Source of the DNA: Enterobacter sp. BIGb0383
GTDB taxonomy: Bacteria; Pseudomonadota; Gammaproteobacteria; Enterobacterales; Enterobacteriaceae
Assembly (NCBI RefSeq): GCF_003751845.1
Contig: NZ_RJKQ01000001.1
Location: 806,001 to 870,000, forward strand
Length of the DNA stretch: 64,000 nucleotides
Reading direction: 5' to 3'
This document shows, piece by piece, positions 9,080-20,053 of the stretch. How positions within the stretch are numbered: position 1 is the first letter of the stretch; every line of letters begins with the position of its first letter. The position numbers were made by a program, and so were the translations under genes. Under the pieces are notes generated by a model. That model was not told the origin of the DNA. It did no database searches and saw nothing but the letters and a program-made list of their open reading frames with translations.

Positions 9080-10060
9080 ATGGCAGAGTACAAGGAAAAT
9101 CTTCTCGGCGAGGCCAACAGCTTTCTTGAGGTGCTGGAGCAGGTTTCCCGGCTGGCACCGCTCAATAAACCCGCGCTGGTTATTGGCGAACGCGGAACCG
9201 GCAAGGAGCTGATTGCCAGCCGTCTCCACTATCTTTCTTCCCGCTGGCAGGGGCCGTTTATCTCCCTTAACTGCGCGGCGCTGAATGAAAATCTGCTCGA
9301 TTCAGAACTGTTCGGCCACGAAGCCGGCGCCTTTACCGGCGCGCAGAAGCGCCATCCGGGCCGTTTTGAGCGCGCCGACGGTGGCACCCTGTTTCTGGAT
9401 GAGCTGGCGACGGCCCCGATGCTGGTGCAGGAGAAGCTGCTGCGGGTGATTGAGTACGGCGAGCTGGAGCGCGTGGGCGGCAGCCAGCCTCTGCAGGTCA
9501 ACGTGCGGCTGGTCTGCGCCACTAACGCTTCACTACCGGATAGGGTCAGCGAAGGATTGTTTCGTGCCGACCTGCTGGACCGTCTGGCCTTTGATGTGGT
9601 CCAGCTCCCGCCGCTGCGCGAGCGGCGCAGCGATATTATGCTGCTGGCGGATCACTTCGCCATTCAGATGTGCCGCGAACTGCAATGGCCGCTTTTCCCC
9701 GGTTTTAGCGAACAGGCGCAGGAAACGCTGCTCGGCTACCGCTGGCCGGGCAATGTCCGCGAGCTGAAAAACGTGGTGGAACGCTCGGTTTATCGCCACG
9801 GCACCAGCGAGATCCCGCTGGACGATATTATTATCGATCCGTTTCGTCGCCCAACCCCGCTCCCGGAGCCGACGCCATCGGACGAAACGACAGGACCAAT
9901 CGCTCTCCCGCTCGATTTGCGTCAGTTTCAGCAGCAGCAGGAAAAAGCGCTGCTGCAGTCGGCGCTACAGCAGGCGCGTTTTAATCAGAAGAGAGCCGCT
10001 GAATCACTGGGGCTGACCTACCATCAGCTGCGGGCGCTGCTGAAAAAACATCAGCTTTGA
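9080..10060 (+). CDS. pspF: PspF, sigma-54 enhancer-binding activator of psp
   Basis: Constitutively active bacterial enhancer-binding protein that drives the divergent pspA promoter and is held inactive by PspA. It has no regulatory N-terminal domain: the AAA+ domain starts almost at once with Walker A GERGTGKE, the sigma-54-contacting loop GAFTGA (in EAGAFTGAQ) and Walker B GGTLFLDE, and ends in a Fis-type helix-turn-helix (NQKRAAESLGLTYHQLRALL). An in-frame ATG at 9065 would add five residues (MANFI); neither start has a strong ribosome site, so 9080 is chosen because it matches the K-12 N-terminus MAEYK. Confidence 0.94.
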   Translation: MAEYKENLLGEANSFLEVLEQVSRLAPLNKPALVIGERGTGKELIASRLHYLSSRWQGPFISLNCAALNENLLDSELFGHEAGAFTGAQKRHPGRFERADGGTLFLDELATAPMLVQEKLLRVIEYGELERVGGSQPLQVNVRLVCATNASLPDRVSEGLFRADLLDRLAFDVVQLPPLRERRSDIMLLADHFAIQMCRELQWPLFPGFSEQAQETLLGYRWPGNVRELKNVVERSVYRHGTSEIPLDDIIIDPFRRPTPLPEPTPSDETTGPIALPLDLRQFQQQQEKALLQSALQQARFNQKRAAESLGLTYHQLRALLKKHQL

Positions 10061-10171
10061 GGTTTTATCCGCCAGAGGTGAGCACTTTTACGCCAGTTAC
10101 GCGCAGACATTTGTACCGGACAGCCGTAAGTGCGATACACTTTGCAGATCAGTCTTTAACACCAGAAAATT

Positions 10172-11818
10172 ATGCGCCTACTCTTGTCATCCCTGGTTGC
10201 TTCATTGGGTGTCTTCTGCGGCCTTGCTCAGGCCGTCGACAAACCATTGCCTGCGGCAACCGGCGATATTCGCAACAGCGGTTTTGTCTATTGCGTCAAC
10301 GGCCAGGTCAACACCTTTAACCCGCAGAAAGCCGGCAGTGGCCTGATCGTCGACACCCTCGCGGCCCAGATCTTCGATCGCCTGCTGGACGTCGATCCCT
10401 ACACTTACCGGCTGGTACCGGAGCTGGCGGAAAGCTGGGAAGTGCTGGATAACGGCGCAACCTATCGCTTCCACCTGCGCCGCAACGTGCCGTTTCAGCA
10501 GACGCCCTGGTTTACGCCCGGCCGCCCGCTGAATGCCGATGACGTGGTCTTTACCTTTGAGCGCATTTTTAATCGTAATCATCCCTGGCACTATATTAAC
10601 GGCGGCAGTTTCCCCTACTTCGACAGCCTGCAGTTCGCCGACACGGTCGCCAGCATCCGCAAACTGGATAACTACAGCGTCGAGTTTCGTCTGACGCGCC
10701 CGGATGCCTCTTTCCTCTGGCATCTGGCCACCCATTACGCGTCGGTGATGTCGGCAGAGTACGCCGATAAGCTGGCGGCGGAAGATAAGCAGGAGCAGCT
10801 GGATCGTCAGCCGGTCGGCACCGGTCCTTTCCAGCTGGCGGAATACCGTACCGGGCAGTATGTGCGCCTCCAGCGCCATCCGGGCTTCTGGCGCGGCAAG
10901 CCGCTGATGCCGCAGGTCGTGGTGGATCTGGGCTCCGGCGGCACCGGGCGTTTATCGAAGCTGCTGACCGGCGAATGCGACGTGCTGGCCTGGCCCGCCG
11001 CCAGCCAGCTGTCGATCCTGCGCGACGATCCGCGCCTGCGCCTGAACCTGCGTCCGGGGATGAATATCGCCTATCTGGCCTTTAATACGGATAAGCCCCC
11101 GCTCAATAATCCGGCGGTGCGCCATGCTCTGGCTCTGGCGATCAATAACCAGCGCCTGATGCAGTCGATTTACTACGGCACCGCCGAAACCGCGGCCTCG
11201 ATCCTGCCCCGCGCCTCCTGGGCCTACGATAACGAGTCGAAAATTACCGAATACGATCCGCAGAAAGCCCGGGAGCAGCTTAAGGCGCTGGGCGCGGAGA
11301 ATCTGACGCTACAGCTGTGGGTGCCGACCAGTTCACAGGCCTGGAACCCCAGCCCGCTGAAAACGGCGGAGCTGATTCAGGCTGATATGGCGCAGGCCGG
11401 GGTCAAAGTAAATATCGTCCCGGTAGAAGGCCGTTTCCAGGAAGCGCGCCTGATGGATATGAATCACGATCTGACCCTTTCCGGCTGGGCGACAGACAGT
11501 AACGATCCGGATAGCTTCTTCCGCCCGCTGCTCAGCTGCGCGGCCATTCGCTCCCAGACCAATTTTGCCCACTGGTGCAACCGCGAGTTTGACGACGTGC
11601 TGCAAAAAGCGCTTTCGTCTCAGCAACTGGCCTCGCGCATCGACGCCTACGACCAGGCGCAAACCATTCTGGCCCGGGAACTGCCGGTTCTGCCGCTGGC
11701 GTCCTCTCTGCGTCTGCAGGCGTATCGCTATGATATGAAAGGGCTGGTGCTGAGTCCCTTTGGTAACGCCTCGTTTGCCGGCGTTTCCCGCGAGCAGGAA
11801 GAGGTGAAAAAACCATGA
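10172..11818 (+). CDS. sapA: SapA, periplasmic peptide-binding component
   Basis: Extracellular solute-binding protein (family 5, DppA/OppA type) of the Sap ABC transporter, linked to antimicrobial peptide resistance in Salmonella. 548 residues with a signal peptide ending around GLAQA-VD and the family signature region ([20 protein letters not shown]). First gene of sapABCDF; its stop overlaps the sapB start by four bases. Note that in E. coli SapBCDF has been reported as a putrescine exporter working without SapA, so the substrate here is uncertain. Confidence 0.96.
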   Translation: MRLLLSSLVASLGVFCGLAQAVDKPLPAATGDIRNSGFVYCVNGQVNTFNPQKAGSGLIVDTLAAQIFDRLLDVDPYTYRLVPELAESWEVLDNGATYRFHLRRNVPFQQTPWFTPGRPLNADDVVFTFERIFNRNHPWHYINGGSFPYFDSLQFADTVASIRKLDNYSVEFRLTRPDASFLWHLATHYASVMSAEYADKLAAEDKQEQLDRQPVGTGPFQLAEYRTGQYVRLQRHPGFWRGKPLMPQVVVDLGSGGTGRLSKLLTGECDVLAWPAASQLSILRDDPRLRLNLRPGMNIAYLAFNTDKPPLNNPAVRHALALAINNQRLMQSIYYGTAETAASILPRASWAYDNESKITEYDPQKAREQLKALGAENLTLQLWVPTSSQAWNPSPLKTAELIQADMAQAGVKVNIVPVEGRFQEARLMDMNHDLTLSGWATDSNDPDSFFRPLLSCAAIRSQTNFAHWCNREFDDVLQKALSSQQLASRIDAYDQAQTILARELPVLPLASSLRLQAYRYDMKGLVLSPFGNASFAGVSREQEEVKKP

Positions 11819-12780
11819 TTATTTTTACCCTGCGTCGCCTGCTCCTGCTGATGATCACCCTTTTCCTGCTGACCTTTGTCGGCTTCAGCCTGAGCTACTT
11901 CACTCCGCACGCCCCGCTGCAGGGTGCCTCTCTGTGGAATGCCTGGGTGTTCTGGTTTGACGGGGTGCTGCACTGGGATTTTGGCGTCTCCAGTATTAAC
12001 GGCCAGTCGATTGCCGAGCAGCTGAAAGAGGTGTTCCCGGCCACGATGGAGCTGTGCATTCTGGCCTTTGGCTTCGCGCTGATGGTGGGTATTCCCGTAG
12101 GGATGCTGGCCGGTATTATGCGCAATAAATGGCAGGATACCTTTATCAGCGCCCTGGCCCTGCTCGGCTTCTCCATTCCGGTGTTCTGGCTGGCCCTGCT
12201 ATTGACCCTCTTTTTCTCGCTTAATCTTGGCTGGCTCCCGGTTTCCGGGCGCTTCGACCTGCTGTATCAGGTGAAAACCGTGACCGGCTTTGCGCTGATT
12301 GACGCCTGGCTTTCCGATTCCCCCTGGCGGCACGAGATGATCCTCAGCGCCCTGCGCCATATGGTGCTGCCGGTGCTGACCCTGGCAGTAGCCCCGACCA
12401 CGGAAGTGATCCGCCTGATGCGCATCAGCACCATTGATGTTTACAGCCAGAATTACGTGAAGGCCGCCGCCACGCGTGGGGTGTCACGTCTGACAATTCT
12501 GCGTCGCCACGTCCTGCATAACGCCCTGCCGCCGGTGATCCCGCGCCTGGGCCTGCAGTTCTCCACTATGCTGACCCTGGCGATGATCACCGAAATGGTC
12601 TTTAGCTGGCCGGGGCTGGGCCGCTGGCTGATTAACGCCATCCGCCAGCAGGATTATGCGGCTATCTCGGCCGGGGTGATGGTTATCGGCGCGCTGGTAC
12701 TGATCGTCAACGTGATTTCCGACCTGCTGGGTGCATTAGCCAACCCGTTGAAACATAAGGAATGGTATGCCTTACGATAG
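11815..12780 (+). CDS. sapB: SapB, ABC transporter permease
   Basis: 321-residue inner-membrane permease of the DppB/OppB class. The N-terminal anchor is [19 protein letters not shown]. The EAA loop that contacts the ATPases is visible as [27 protein letters not shown] (positions about 218-244; key residues AAATRG and N-A-L-P). The stop overlaps the sapC coding region by 14 bases, indicating tight coupling within the operon. Confidence 0.96.
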   Translation: MIIFTLRRLLLLMITLFLLTFVGFSLSYFTPHAPLQGASLWNAWVFWFDGVLHWDFGVSSINGQSIAEQLKEVFPATMELCILAFGFALMVGIPVGMLAGIMRNKWQDTFISALALLGFSIPVFWLALLLTLFFSLNLGWLPVSGRFDLLYQVKTVTGFALIDAWLSDSPWRHEMILSALRHMVLPVLTLAVAPTTEVIRLMRISTIDVYSQNYVKAAATRGVSRLTILRRHVLHNALPPVIPRLGLQFSTMLTLAMITEMVFSWPGLGRWLINAIRQQDYAAISAGVMVIGALVLIVNVISDLLGALANPLKHKEWYALR

Positions 12781-13657
12781 CGTCTACAGCGAAAAGCGGC
12801 CGCCGGGCGCGCTGCGCACCGTATGGCGGAAATTCTACGGCGATACCACCGCCATGGTGGCGCTGTACGGCTGCGGCGGGCTGGTGCTGCTCTGCGTGTT
12901 TGGCGGGCTGTTTGCCCCCTACGGTCTGGACCAGCAGTTCCTCGGCTATCAGCTGCTGCCGCCCTCCTGGTCGCGCTATGGCGAAGTCTCTTTCTTCCTC
13001 GGGACCGACGATCTGGGCCGTGATGTGCTAAGCCGTCTTCTGAGCGGCGCGGCCCCGACCGTCGGCGGTGCCTTTGTGGTCACGCTCGCCGCCACGATCT
13101 GCGGTCTGGTATTAGGTGTCATTGCCGGTGCCACCCACGGCCTGCGCTCGGCGGTGTTAAATCATATTCTGGATACGCTGCTCTCTATTCCGTCTCTGCT
13201 GCTGGCGATTATGGTGGTGGCCTTTGCCGGGCCGCATCTGACCCACGCCATGTTTGCCGTCTGGCTGGCGCTGCTTCCGCGTATGGTGCGTTCCATCTAC
13301 AGCCTGGTGCATGACGAGCTGGAGAAAGAGTATGTGGTCGCCGCCCGTCTCGACGGTGCCACCACCCTGAATATTTTGTGGTTCGCGGTCCTCCCGAATA
13401 TCACCGCCGGGCTGGTGACCGAAGTGACCCGCGCCCTGTCGATGGCGATACTTGATATCGCCGCCCTCGGCTTTCTGGATCTCGGCGCCCAGCTTCCCTC
13501 TCCCGAATGGGGTGCCATGCTCGGCGACGCGCTGGAGCTTATCTACGTTGCGCCCTGGACGGTTATGCTGCCCGGCGCGGCCATTATGATTAGCGTCCTG
13601 CTGATTAACCTGCTTGGCGACGGGTTACGCCGCGCCATCAACGCGGGGGTGGAATAA
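12767..13657 (+). CDS. sapC: SapC, ABC transporter permease
   Basis: Second permease, DppC/OppC class, 296 residues. The OppC-type N-terminal region includes [17 protein letters not shown], and the EAA loop reads [18 protein letters not shown], followed by the hydrophobic C-terminus. Forms the membrane channel with SapB. The stop codon overlaps the start of sapD by one base (TAATG). Confidence 0.96.
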   Translation: MPYDSVYSEKRPPGALRTVWRKFYGDTTAMVALYGCGGLVLLCVFGGLFAPYGLDQQFLGYQLLPPSWSRYGEVSFFLGTDDLGRDVLSRLLSGAAPTVGGAFVVTLAATICGLVLGVIAGATHGLRSAVLNHILDTLLSIPSLLLAIMVVAFAGPHLTHAMFAVWLALLPRMVRSIYSLVHDELEKEYVVAARLDGATTLNILWFAVLPNITAGLVTEVTRALSMAILDIAALGFLDLGAQLPSPEWGAMLGDALELIYVAPWTVMLPGAAIMISVLLINLLGDGLRRAINAGVE

Positions 13658-14649
13658 TGCCGCTGCTGGATATTCGTAATCTGACCATTGAGATCCGCAC
13701 CGGCGAAGGCTGGGTGAAAGCCGTGGATCGCGTCAGCATGACCCTGGCCGAGGGGGAGATTCGCGGCCTGGTGGGCGAGTCCGGTTCCGGGAAGAGCCTG
13801 ATCGCCAAAGCCATCTGCGGCGTCAATAAAGACTCCTGGCGCATCACCGCCGACCGTATGCGCTTCGATGATATCGATCTGCTGCGCCTCTCGCCCCGAG
13901 AGCGCCGCAAGCTGATGGGCCATAACGTGTCGATGATTTTCCAGGAGCCGCAGTCCTGTCTCGACCCGTCCGAACGCGTGGGCCGCCAGCTGATGCAAAA
14001 TATTCCCGCCTGGACCTGGAAAGGCCGCTGGTGGCAGCGTTTAGGCTGGCGTCGTCGCCGGGCAATAGAGCTGCTGCATCGCGTGGGGATCAAAGATCAT
14101 AAAGACGCCATGCGCAGTTTCCCCTATGAGCTGACCGACGGCGAGTGCCAGAAGGTGATGATCGCCATCGCCCTGGCGAATCAGCCGCGCCTGCTGATTG
14201 CCGATGAGCCGACCAACGCCATGGAGCCGACCACCCAGGCGCAGATTTTCCGTCTGCTGAGTCGGCTGAACCAGAACAACAACACCACCATTATGCTGAT
14301 CAGCCACGATCTGCAGATGCTGACCAAATGGGCGGACCGTATTAACGTGATGTACTGCGGACAAACGGTGGAGAGCGCCCCCGGCGACGAGCTGGTGGTG
14401 ACGCCGCATCATCCCTATACGCAGGCACTGATCCGCGCGATCCCTGACTTTGGCAGCAGTATGCCGCATAAAAGCCGCCTGAATACGATGCCAGGCGCGA
14501 TCCCGCTGCTGGAGCATTTACCTATCGGCTGTCGACTGGGGCCACGCTGCCCCTACGCCCAGCGCGAATGTATTGAGACACCGCGTTTGACCGGGGCAAA
14601 AAGCCATCTCTATGCCTGTCATTTCCCGCTGAATATGGAGAGAGATTAA
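13657..14649 (+). CDS. sapD: SapD, ABC transporter ATPase
   Basis: ATP-binding subunit, 330 residues, DppD/OppD class. Walker A GESGSGKS (about residue 40), a signature-like stretch [12 protein letters not shown] in place of canonical LSGGQ, Walker [10 protein letters not shown]-loop LISHDL, and the C-terminal oligopeptide/dipeptide transporter extension with cysteines ([15 protein letters not shown]). In E. coli SapD is also known to stimulate Trk potassium uptake. One base separates its stop from the sapF start. Confidence 0.96.
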   Translation: MPLLDIRNLTIEIRTGEGWVKAVDRVSMTLAEGEIRGLVGESGSGKSLIAKAICGVNKDSWRITADRMRFDDIDLLRLSPRERRKLMGHNVSMIFQEPQSCLDPSERVGRQLMQNIPAWTWKGRWWQRLGWRRRRAIELLHRVGIKDHKDAMRSFPYELTDGECQKVMIAIALANQPRLLIADEPTNAMEPTTQAQIFRLLSRLNQNNNTTIMLISHDLQMLTKWADRINVMYCGQTVESAPGDELVVTPHHPYTQALIRAIPDFGSSMPHKSRLNTMPGAIPLLEHLPIGCRLGPRCPYAQRECIETPRLTGAKSHLYACHFPLNMERD

Positions 14650-14650
14650 G

Positions 14651-15457
14651 ATGGCGGATACCCTGCTCGAAGTGCGCAACCTGAGTAAAACGTTCCGTTA
14701 CCGGACCGGCTGGTTCCAGCGTCAGACCGTCGAGGCGGTGAAGCCCCTGAGCTTTACCCTGCGCGAAAAACAGACTCTCGCGATTATCGGTGAAAACGGC
14801 TCGGGGAAATCGACGCTGGCAAAAATGCTGGCGGGAATGATCGAGCCGACTACCGGCGAGCTGGCTATCGATGACCATACGCTGCAGTTCGGCGATTACT
14901 CTTTCCGCAGCCAGCGTATTCGCATGATTTTTCAGGACCCTTCGACCTCTCTGAATCCGCGCCAGCGTATTTCGCAGATCCTCAATTTTCCGCTGCTGCT
15001 GAATACCCCGCTCGATGCAGGTGAGCGCAAAAAGCGCATTCTGGAAACTCTGCGTATGGTGGGCCTGCTGCCGGATCATGCCAGCTATTACCCGCATATG
15101 CTGGCACCCGGACAGAAACAGCGTCTGGGGCTGGCCCGTGCGTTGATCCTGCGTCCGAAGGTGATTATTGCCGATGAGGCACTGGCATCGCTGGATATGT
15201 CGATGCGCTCTCAGCTGATTAACCTGATGCTTGAACTTCAGGAAAAACAAGGCATTGCCTATATTTATGTGACGCAGCATCTGGGCATGATGAAGCATAT
15301 CAGCGATCAGGTTCTGGTGATGCACCAGGGCGAAGTGGTGGAGCGCGGCAGTACCGCAGAGGTGCTGGCCTCACCGCTTCACGATCTGACCCGTCGTCTG
15401 ATTGCCGGTCATTTTGGCGAAGCCCTGACCGCCGATGCCTGGCGCAAAGACCGCTGA
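14651..15457 (+). CDS. sapF: SapF, ABC transporter ATPase
   Basis: Second ATP-binding subunit, 268 residues, DppF/OppF class. Walker A GENGSGKST, Walker B VIIADEA, a degenerate signature (LAPGQKQRLGLARAL) and the switch histidine in YVTQHLG. Last gene of sapABCDF. In K-12 ycjD follows; here it is missing and fabI comes next after 225 bases. Confidence 0.96.
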   Translation: MADTLLEVRNLSKTFRYRTGWFQRQTVEAVKPLSFTLREKQTLAIIGENGSGKSTLAKMLAGMIEPTTGELAIDDHTLQFGDYSFRSQRIRMIFQDPSTSLNPRQRISQILNFPLLLNTPLDAGERKKRILETLRMVGLLPDHASYYPHMLAPGQKQRLGLARALILRPKVIIADEALASLDMSMRSQLINLMLELQEKQGIAYIYVTQHLGMMKHISDQVLVMHQGEVVERGSTAEVLASPLHDLTRRLIAGHFGEALTADAWRKDR

Positions 15458-15480
15458 GGACCGCAGTCGCAGGAGGTTGG

Positions 15481-15531
15481 ATGAGTGAGCCGTCGTCTGC
15501 GGTGGTATACTCTCTTTTTTATGCGGGCTGA
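15481..15531 (+). CDS. Possible 16-residue mini-ORF between sapF and fabI
   Basis: An ATG preceded by a perfect ribosome site (AGGAGG, four bases before the ATG) opens a 16-codon frame reading MSEPSSAVVYSLFYAG and stopping at TGA. No family is recognised. The same bases contain an extended -10 element (TGGTATACT, 15503-15511), so the region may simply be a fabI promoter and the ribosome site coincidental. Confidence 0.2.
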   Translation: MSEPSSAVVYSLFYAG

Positions 15532-15561
15532 TAACCCCGTCGCGACGTGCGGAAAAATTCC

Positions 15562-15592
15562 CTGACATAATTCGCGGCGGCTGGGCTATAAT
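15562..15592 (+). promoter_or_regulatory. Candidate fabI promoter
   Basis: Perfect -10 TATAAT at 15587-15592 with a -35-like CTGACA at 15562-15567; the 19-base spacer is long, so the -35 assignment is weak. A second candidate, extended -10 TGGTATACT, lies at 15503-15511. Confidence 0.45.
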
Positions 15593-15616
15593 TTCGGCCT
15601 GCTATCGCATCATTCT

Positions 15617-15650
15617 GGTAATGCATACATAACATACTGAATGCATTACC
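15617..15650 (+). repeat. Perfect inverted repeat in the fabI leader
   Basis: Ten-base arms GGTAATGCAT (15617-15626) and ATGCATTACC (15641-15650) around a 14-base loop, placed between the TATAAT box and the fabI ribosome site. It could be a protein operator or an RNA hairpin in the 5' untranslated region. Confidence 0.6.
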
Positions 15651-15682
15651 AAAAATAAGTAACAACGATAAGGATTAAAGCT

Positions 15683-16471
15683 ATGGGTTTTCTTTCCGGT
15701 AAGCGCATTCTGGTCACTGGCGTAGCCAGCAACCGCTCCATCGCCTTTGGTATTGCCTCTGCAATGCGCCGTGAAGGGGCTGAACTGGCGTTCACCTACC
15801 AGAACGACAAACTGAAAGGCCGCGTGGATGATTTCGCCGCTGAACTGGGTTCCAGCATTGTGCTGCCGTGCGACGTTGCGGAAGACTCCAGCATCGAAAA
15901 CCTGTTCACCGAGCTGGCAAAAGTCTGGCCGAAGTTTGACGGCTTCGTGCACTCCATCGGCTTCGCGCCGGGTGACCAGCTGGACGGCGACTACGTGAAC
16001 GCTGTTACCCGCGAAGGCTTCAAAATCGCGCATGACATCAGCTCCTACAGCTTTGTGGCGATGGCGAAAGCCTGCCGCACCATGCTGAACCCGGGCTCTG
16101 CCCTGCTGACCCTGTCCTACCTGGGCGCAGAGCGCGCAATCCCTAACTACAACGTGATGGGTCTGGCGAAAGCGTCTCTGGAAGCTAACGTCCGTTATAT
16201 GGCCAATGCGATGGGCCCGGAAGGCGTGCGCGTCAACGGTATCTCCGCAGGTCCGATCCGTACTCTGGCGGCGTCCGGTATTAAAGATTTCCGTAAGATG
16301 CTGGCACACTGCGAAGCGGTTACCCCGATTCGCCGTACCGTGACCATCGAAGACGTCGGCAACAGCGCCGCGTTCCTGTGCTCTGACCTGTCCGCCGGTA
16401 TCTCCGGTGAAGTGGTTCACGTGGACGGCGGTTTCAGCATCGCAGCCATGAACGAGCTGGAACTGAAATAA
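15683..16471 (+). CDS. fabI: Enoyl-ACP reductase (NADH)
   Basis: Catalyses the last reduction in each cycle of type II fatty acid elongation; the target of triclosan and isoniazid-like drugs. 262 residues, the K-12 length. The short-chain dehydrogenase fold shows the variant nucleotide loop [13 protein letters not shown], the active-site pair Tyr156/Lys163 in [10 protein letters not shown], and Gly93 (HSIGFAPGD), the residue whose change to Val gives triclosan resistance; it is wild type here. Strong AAGGA ribosome site. Confidence 0.98.
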   Translation: MGFLSGKRILVTGVASNRSIAFGIASAMRREGAELAFTYQNDKLKGRVDDFAAELGSSIVLPCDVAEDSSIENLFTELAKVWPKFDGFVHSIGFAPGDQLDGDYVNAVTREGFKIAHDISSYSFVAMAKACRTMLNPGSALLTLSYLGAERAIPNYNVMGLAKASLEANVRYMANAMGPEGVRVNGISAGPIRTLAASGIKDFRKMLAHCEAVTPIRRTVTIEDVGNSAAFLCSDLSAGISGEVVHVDGGFSIAAMNELELK

Positions 16472-16498
16472 TCCGCGTTAAAATACGCTGAATACCAG

Positions 16499-16530
16499 GC
16501 CGGCCGGGGTTTCCCCTGCCGGCTTTTTTA
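16499..16530 (+). terminator. fabI intrinsic terminator
   Basis: GC-rich stem (GCCGGC outer arms, GGGG/CCCC inner) followed by seven T, 28 bases after the fabI stop. Confidence 0.9.
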
Positions 16531-16695
16531 TTGTTCGCTCCCCTCGCCTGCCTTCTATATGCCTTTCTGGTATTTATTATCACTTAACAATCTTTTATCC
16601 CTTTTCACGCATACGCCAGGATATTTATGCGAAACGATCCGGCGTGCGGCACTGACGACGTATCCGGGTCGCCACTCACACACCAAGGAACGATC

Positions 16696-17856
16696 ATGGA
16701 GCAACGACGCGTTTACGGCAAAAGCCACTGGTATCATGAAACCCAGGCGAGCAGTTGTCCGCCGGAAATATTGCCGCTGGTTCCCGAAGCCGCGGACGTC
16801 GAAGACCGCTTCTTACTGGAACTTACCCTGCCAGCCGAGCTGGTGGCCGCCTGTGAGCCCTGGCTGGCCTGCGCACGTCAGTTTTATGACCGCCTTTTCC
16901 CCAACGACGTTGACGTCACCCGTTTGCAGACTTTCAGCGCCTATGACCGTCTCAGCACCGCCCTGACGGTCGCCCAGGCCTCCGGCGTTCAGCGTCTGTG
17001 TAACCACTATGCCGCCCGCCTGGCACCGCTGCCTGGCCCGGACTCCTCGCGAGAAAGTAATCGTCGACTGGCGCAAATCACCCAGTACGCCCGTCAGCTT
17101 GCCAGCTCCCCATCGGTGATATCATCACTTTCCCGCCAGCAGTTGGATGAGGTCGGGCTGACTACACACGACATCGTGCTGTTCAATCAGATCGTTGGCT
17201 TTGTGGGCTTCCAGGCGAGGGTTATCGCCGTTTTCCAGGCGGTTCTCGGATTACCAGTGCGCTGGCTACCGGGAATGCCCGCCCTCGACGATGCCGACCC
17301 CGCGCTGTTTAGCGATCCTCGCAGCCTCTGGCAGGCCGACCTGCCGACGGTCGATCCGCTACTTGCCAGCGAGGCACAGCGTCAGGCGCTGGCAACCTGG
17401 CAGTCGGAGCCGGTGCTGCGGGATATCGCGACAGTGCTGGCGCAGGATGCCCGGCTGCTTGAGGCGTTCGGCGATCTGCTGATCCAGCTCCCCGCCGATG
17501 GCGAACACACCGCGCTGGCGGCCTTACTGAGCGCCCGTATTAACGGCAGCGTCGCCTGTTTTAATACCCTGGCGTCTGAATGGCGCTCGCCTGTCGGACT
17601 GCCTGACGCCGCACGCAACGGTGAGCGGGCGCTGCAGGTCTGGAGCCACAATGCTCCAGTGCTCAGAGCAATCATTCAGGCCGTTCAGGTACTGACCCGC
17701 ACCCCCGACCGGTTCAGCGCAGCGCAGCTTACCCAGTCGGGCGAGCAGCATCTGTCTACGCGACAGGTGATCAACCTGCTGACACGCTGCGCATTTGATG
17801 GCTGGCTGAATCGCCTGAAAATTGCCTTTGGCAATGCGCTGCCGCTGGCTCCTTAG
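16696..17856 (+). CDS. yciW: YciW, carboxymuconolactone-decarboxylase-like oxidoreductase
   Basis: 386-residue protein similar to alkylhydroperoxidase AhpD-like (CMD) proteins; in E. coli linked to CysB control and cysteine/methionine metabolism, with no proven reaction. The start at MEQRRVYGKSHWYHETQ is chosen over an ATG 69 bases upstream because AAGGAACGATC precedes it and the N-terminus aligns with the K-12 protein. Largely helical with no signal peptide. No CxxC redox motif of true AhpD is evident, so peroxidase activity should not be assumed. Confidence 0.85.
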   Translation: MEQRRVYGKSHWYHETQASSCPPEILPLVPEAADVEDRFLLELTLPAELVAACEPWLACARQFYDRLFPNDVDVTRLQTFSAYDRLSTALTVAQASGVQRLCNHYAARLAPLPGPDSSRESNRRLAQITQYARQLASSPSVISSLSRQQLDEVGLTTHDIVLFNQIVGFVGFQARVIAVFQAVLGLPVRWLPGMPALDDADPALFSDPRSLWQADLPTVDPLLASEAQRQALATWQSEPVLRDIATVLAQDARLLEAFGDLLIQLPADGEHTALAALLSARINGSVACFNTLASEWRSPVGLPDAARNGERALQVWSHNAPVLRAIIQAVQVLTRTPDRFSAAQLTQSGEQHLSTRQVINLLTRCAFDGWLNRLKIAFGNALPLAP

Positions 17857-17945
17857 CCGCTAAAAAGGGTGAAACAGCGCTTGCCGCAATCGGGAGAATC
17901 GCGTAAAACTGTCAGCCGCTCTTTTAGCCACGAAACGACACCATT

Positions 17946-19880
17946 ATGCTTCAGGACAACCCGCTGCTAGCGCAGCTTAAACAGCAACTGCATTCCCAGA
18001 CGCCGCGCGCAGAAGGCGTGGTAAAAGGTACGGAAAAAGGCTTTGGCTTCCTGGAAGTCGACGGGCAGAAAAGCTATTTTATTCCGCCGCCGCAGATGAA
18101 AAAGGTGATGCACGGCGATCGTATTATTGCCGTTATCCACTCAGAAAAAGATCGCGAAAGCGCAGAGCCGGAAACCCTGGTTGAGCCGTTCCTGACCCGC
18201 TTTGTCGGGAAGGTCACGAAAAAAGATGACCGCTTTACTATCGTTCCCGACCATCCCCTGCTGAAAGACGCCATTATCTGTCGCCCCGCTCGCGACGTGA
18301 CACACGAATTTAATGACGGCGACTGGGCAGTTGCTGAGATGCGCCGTCATCCGCTGAAAGGCGATCGCAGCTTCTATGCCGAGCTGACGCAGTTTATCAC
18401 CTTTGGTGACGACCACTTTGTGCCCTGGTGGGTGACGCTGGCGCGTCATAACCTGGAAAAAGAAGCGCCGGAAGGCATCGCCACAGAGATGCTGGACGAA
18501 GGTCTTGAGCGTCGCGATCTGACCGGGCTGAACTTTGTCACCATCGACAGCGCCAGCACCGAAGATATGGACGATGCGCTCTATATCGAAGAACTGGCCG
18601 GCGGCAAGCTGCAGCTTACGGTAGCAATTGCCGATCCTACCGCGTGGATTGCCGAAGGCAGCAAGCTGGACGATAGCGCGAAAATCCGCGCCTTCACCAA
18701 CTACCTGCCGGGCTTTAATATCCCGATGCTGCCGCGCGAGCTGTCCGACGATCTCTGCTCCCTGCGCGCTGATGAAGTCCGTCCGGTGCTGGCCTGCCAG
18801 ATGACGCTGGACGCCGAAGGCGGTATTGAAGAGCAGATTACCTTCTTCGCTGCCACCATCGTATCCAAAGCCAAACTGGCATATGACGATGTCTCCGACT
18901 GGCTGGACAACGCCGGAAGCTGGCAGCCGCAGAATGACGCGATTGCCGGTCAGATCCGTCTGCTGCAGCAGTTCTGCCTGCGTCGCGGCCAGTGGCGCCA
19001 GCAGCATGCGCTGGTGTTTAAAGACCGTCCGGATTACCGCTTTGTGCTTGGCGAGAAAGGCGAAGTGCTGGATATCGTCGCGGAACCGCGCCGTATCGGT
19101 AACCGCATCGTTGAAGAGGCGATGATTGCCGCTAATATCTGCGCGGCTATCGTCCTGCGCGATAAACTGGGCTTCGGTATCTACAACGTCCACCTGGGCT
19201 TCGACCCTGCCAGTAGCGAACAGCTGGCGACCCTGCTTCAGGGCCACGGTATGGACGTTGATGCGCAGGCGATCCTGACCCTGCCGGGCTTCTGCAAGCT
19301 GCGCCGCGAACTGGATGCTCAGCCGTCCAGCTTCCTCGACAGCCGCATTCGCCGCTTCCAGTCCTTCGCTGAGATCAGCGTCGAGCCGGGTCCGCACTTC
19401 GGCCTGGGCCTGGAAGCTTACGCGACCTGGACCTCTCCGATTCGTAAGTACGGCGATATGGTTAACCATCGCCTGCTGAAAGCGGTGATTAAAGGCGAAA
19501 GCATTGCCCGCCCGCAGGATGACGTGACCGTTCAGATGGCGGAACGTCGTCGTCTGAACCGCATGGCGGAACGCGACGTTGGTGACTGGCTCTATGCCCG
19601 TTTCCTGAAAGACAAAGCCGGTACCGATACTCGCTTCGCAGCGGAAATTATCGATGTCAGCCGCGGTGGCATGCGCGTGCGTCTGGTGGACAACGGCGCG
19701 GTGGCGTTTATCCCTGCTCCGTTCCTGCACGCCGTTCGCGATGAGCTGGTGTGCAGCCAGGAAAGCGGCACCGTGCAGATTAAAGGCGAAACGGTATACA
19801 AGGTCACCGACGTGATTGATGTCACCATCGCTGAAGTCCGTATGGAAACCCGCAGCGTGATTGCGCGTCCTCACGCCTGA
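17946..19880 (+). CDS. rnb: Ribonuclease II
   Basis: Processive 3'-5' exoribonuclease degrading single-stranded RNA. 644 residues: two N-terminal cold-shock domains (about 1-165, with GFGFLEVDG and HGDRIIAVI), the RNB catalytic domain carrying the magnesium-binding aspartates in [17 protein letters not shown] (Asp201/207/209/210 in K-12 numbering), and a C-terminal S1 domain (about 555-644, with [18 protein letters not shown]). Independent promoter likely in the 89 bases after yciW. Confidence 0.98.
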   Translation: MLQDNPLLAQLKQQLHSQTPRAEGVVKGTEKGFGFLEVDGQKSYFIPPPQMKKVMHGDRIIAVIHSEKDRESAEPETLVEPFLTRFVGKVTKKDDRFTIVPDHPLLKDAIICRPARDVTHEFNDGDWAVAEMRRHPLKGDRSFYAELTQFITFGDDHFVPWWVTLARHNLEKEAPEGIATEMLDEGLERRDLTGLNFVTIDSASTEDMDDALYIEELAGGKLQLTVAIADPTAWIAEGSKLDDSAKIRAFTNYLPGFNIPMLPRELSDDLCSLRADEVRPVLACQMTLDAEGGIEEQITFFAATIVSKAKLAYDDVSDWLDNAGSWQPQNDAIAGQIRLLQQFCLRRGQWRQQHALVFKDRPDYRFVLGEKGEVLDIVAEPRRIGNRIVEEAMIAANICAAIVLRDKLGFGIYNVHLGFDPASSEQLATLLQGHGMDVDAQAILTLPGFCKLRRELDAQPSSFLDSRIRRFQSFAEISVEPGPHFGLGLEAYATWTSPIRKYGDMVNHRLLKAVIKGESIARPQDDVTVQMAERRRLNRMAERDVGDWLYARFLKDKAGTDTRFAAEIIDVSRGGMRVRLVDNGAVAFIPAPFLHAVRDELVCSQESGTVQIKGETVYKVTDVIDVTIAEVRMETRSVIARPHA

Positions 19881-19896
19881 TCCCGCTTTGCCTGTT

Positions 19897-19927
19897 ACGG
19901 CTTCCCTTTCCGGGGAAGCCGTTTTCT
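19897..19927 (+). terminator. rnb intrinsic terminator
   Basis: Stem ACGGCTTCCC / GGGGAAGCCGT with TTTTCTCTT tail, immediately after rnb. Confidence 0.88.
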
Positions 19928-20053
19928 CTTCCCGCCATCCCGCTGATTTTTTTACGTCATTTCCCTGTTAAAAATAGCAAATGCGATCACAATTAAGGGT
20001 AGCTTTTGTATGCGTTATTCCTGCGCCCAGGCTTTCTCATACATTCGGTTTAC

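Noticed and set aside
18141-19874. Long minus-strand open frame (577 codons) opposite rnb
   Set aside because: It mirrors the RNase II gene in a G+C-rich coding region; there is no ribosome site or recognisable family, and the rnb protein is fully conserved.
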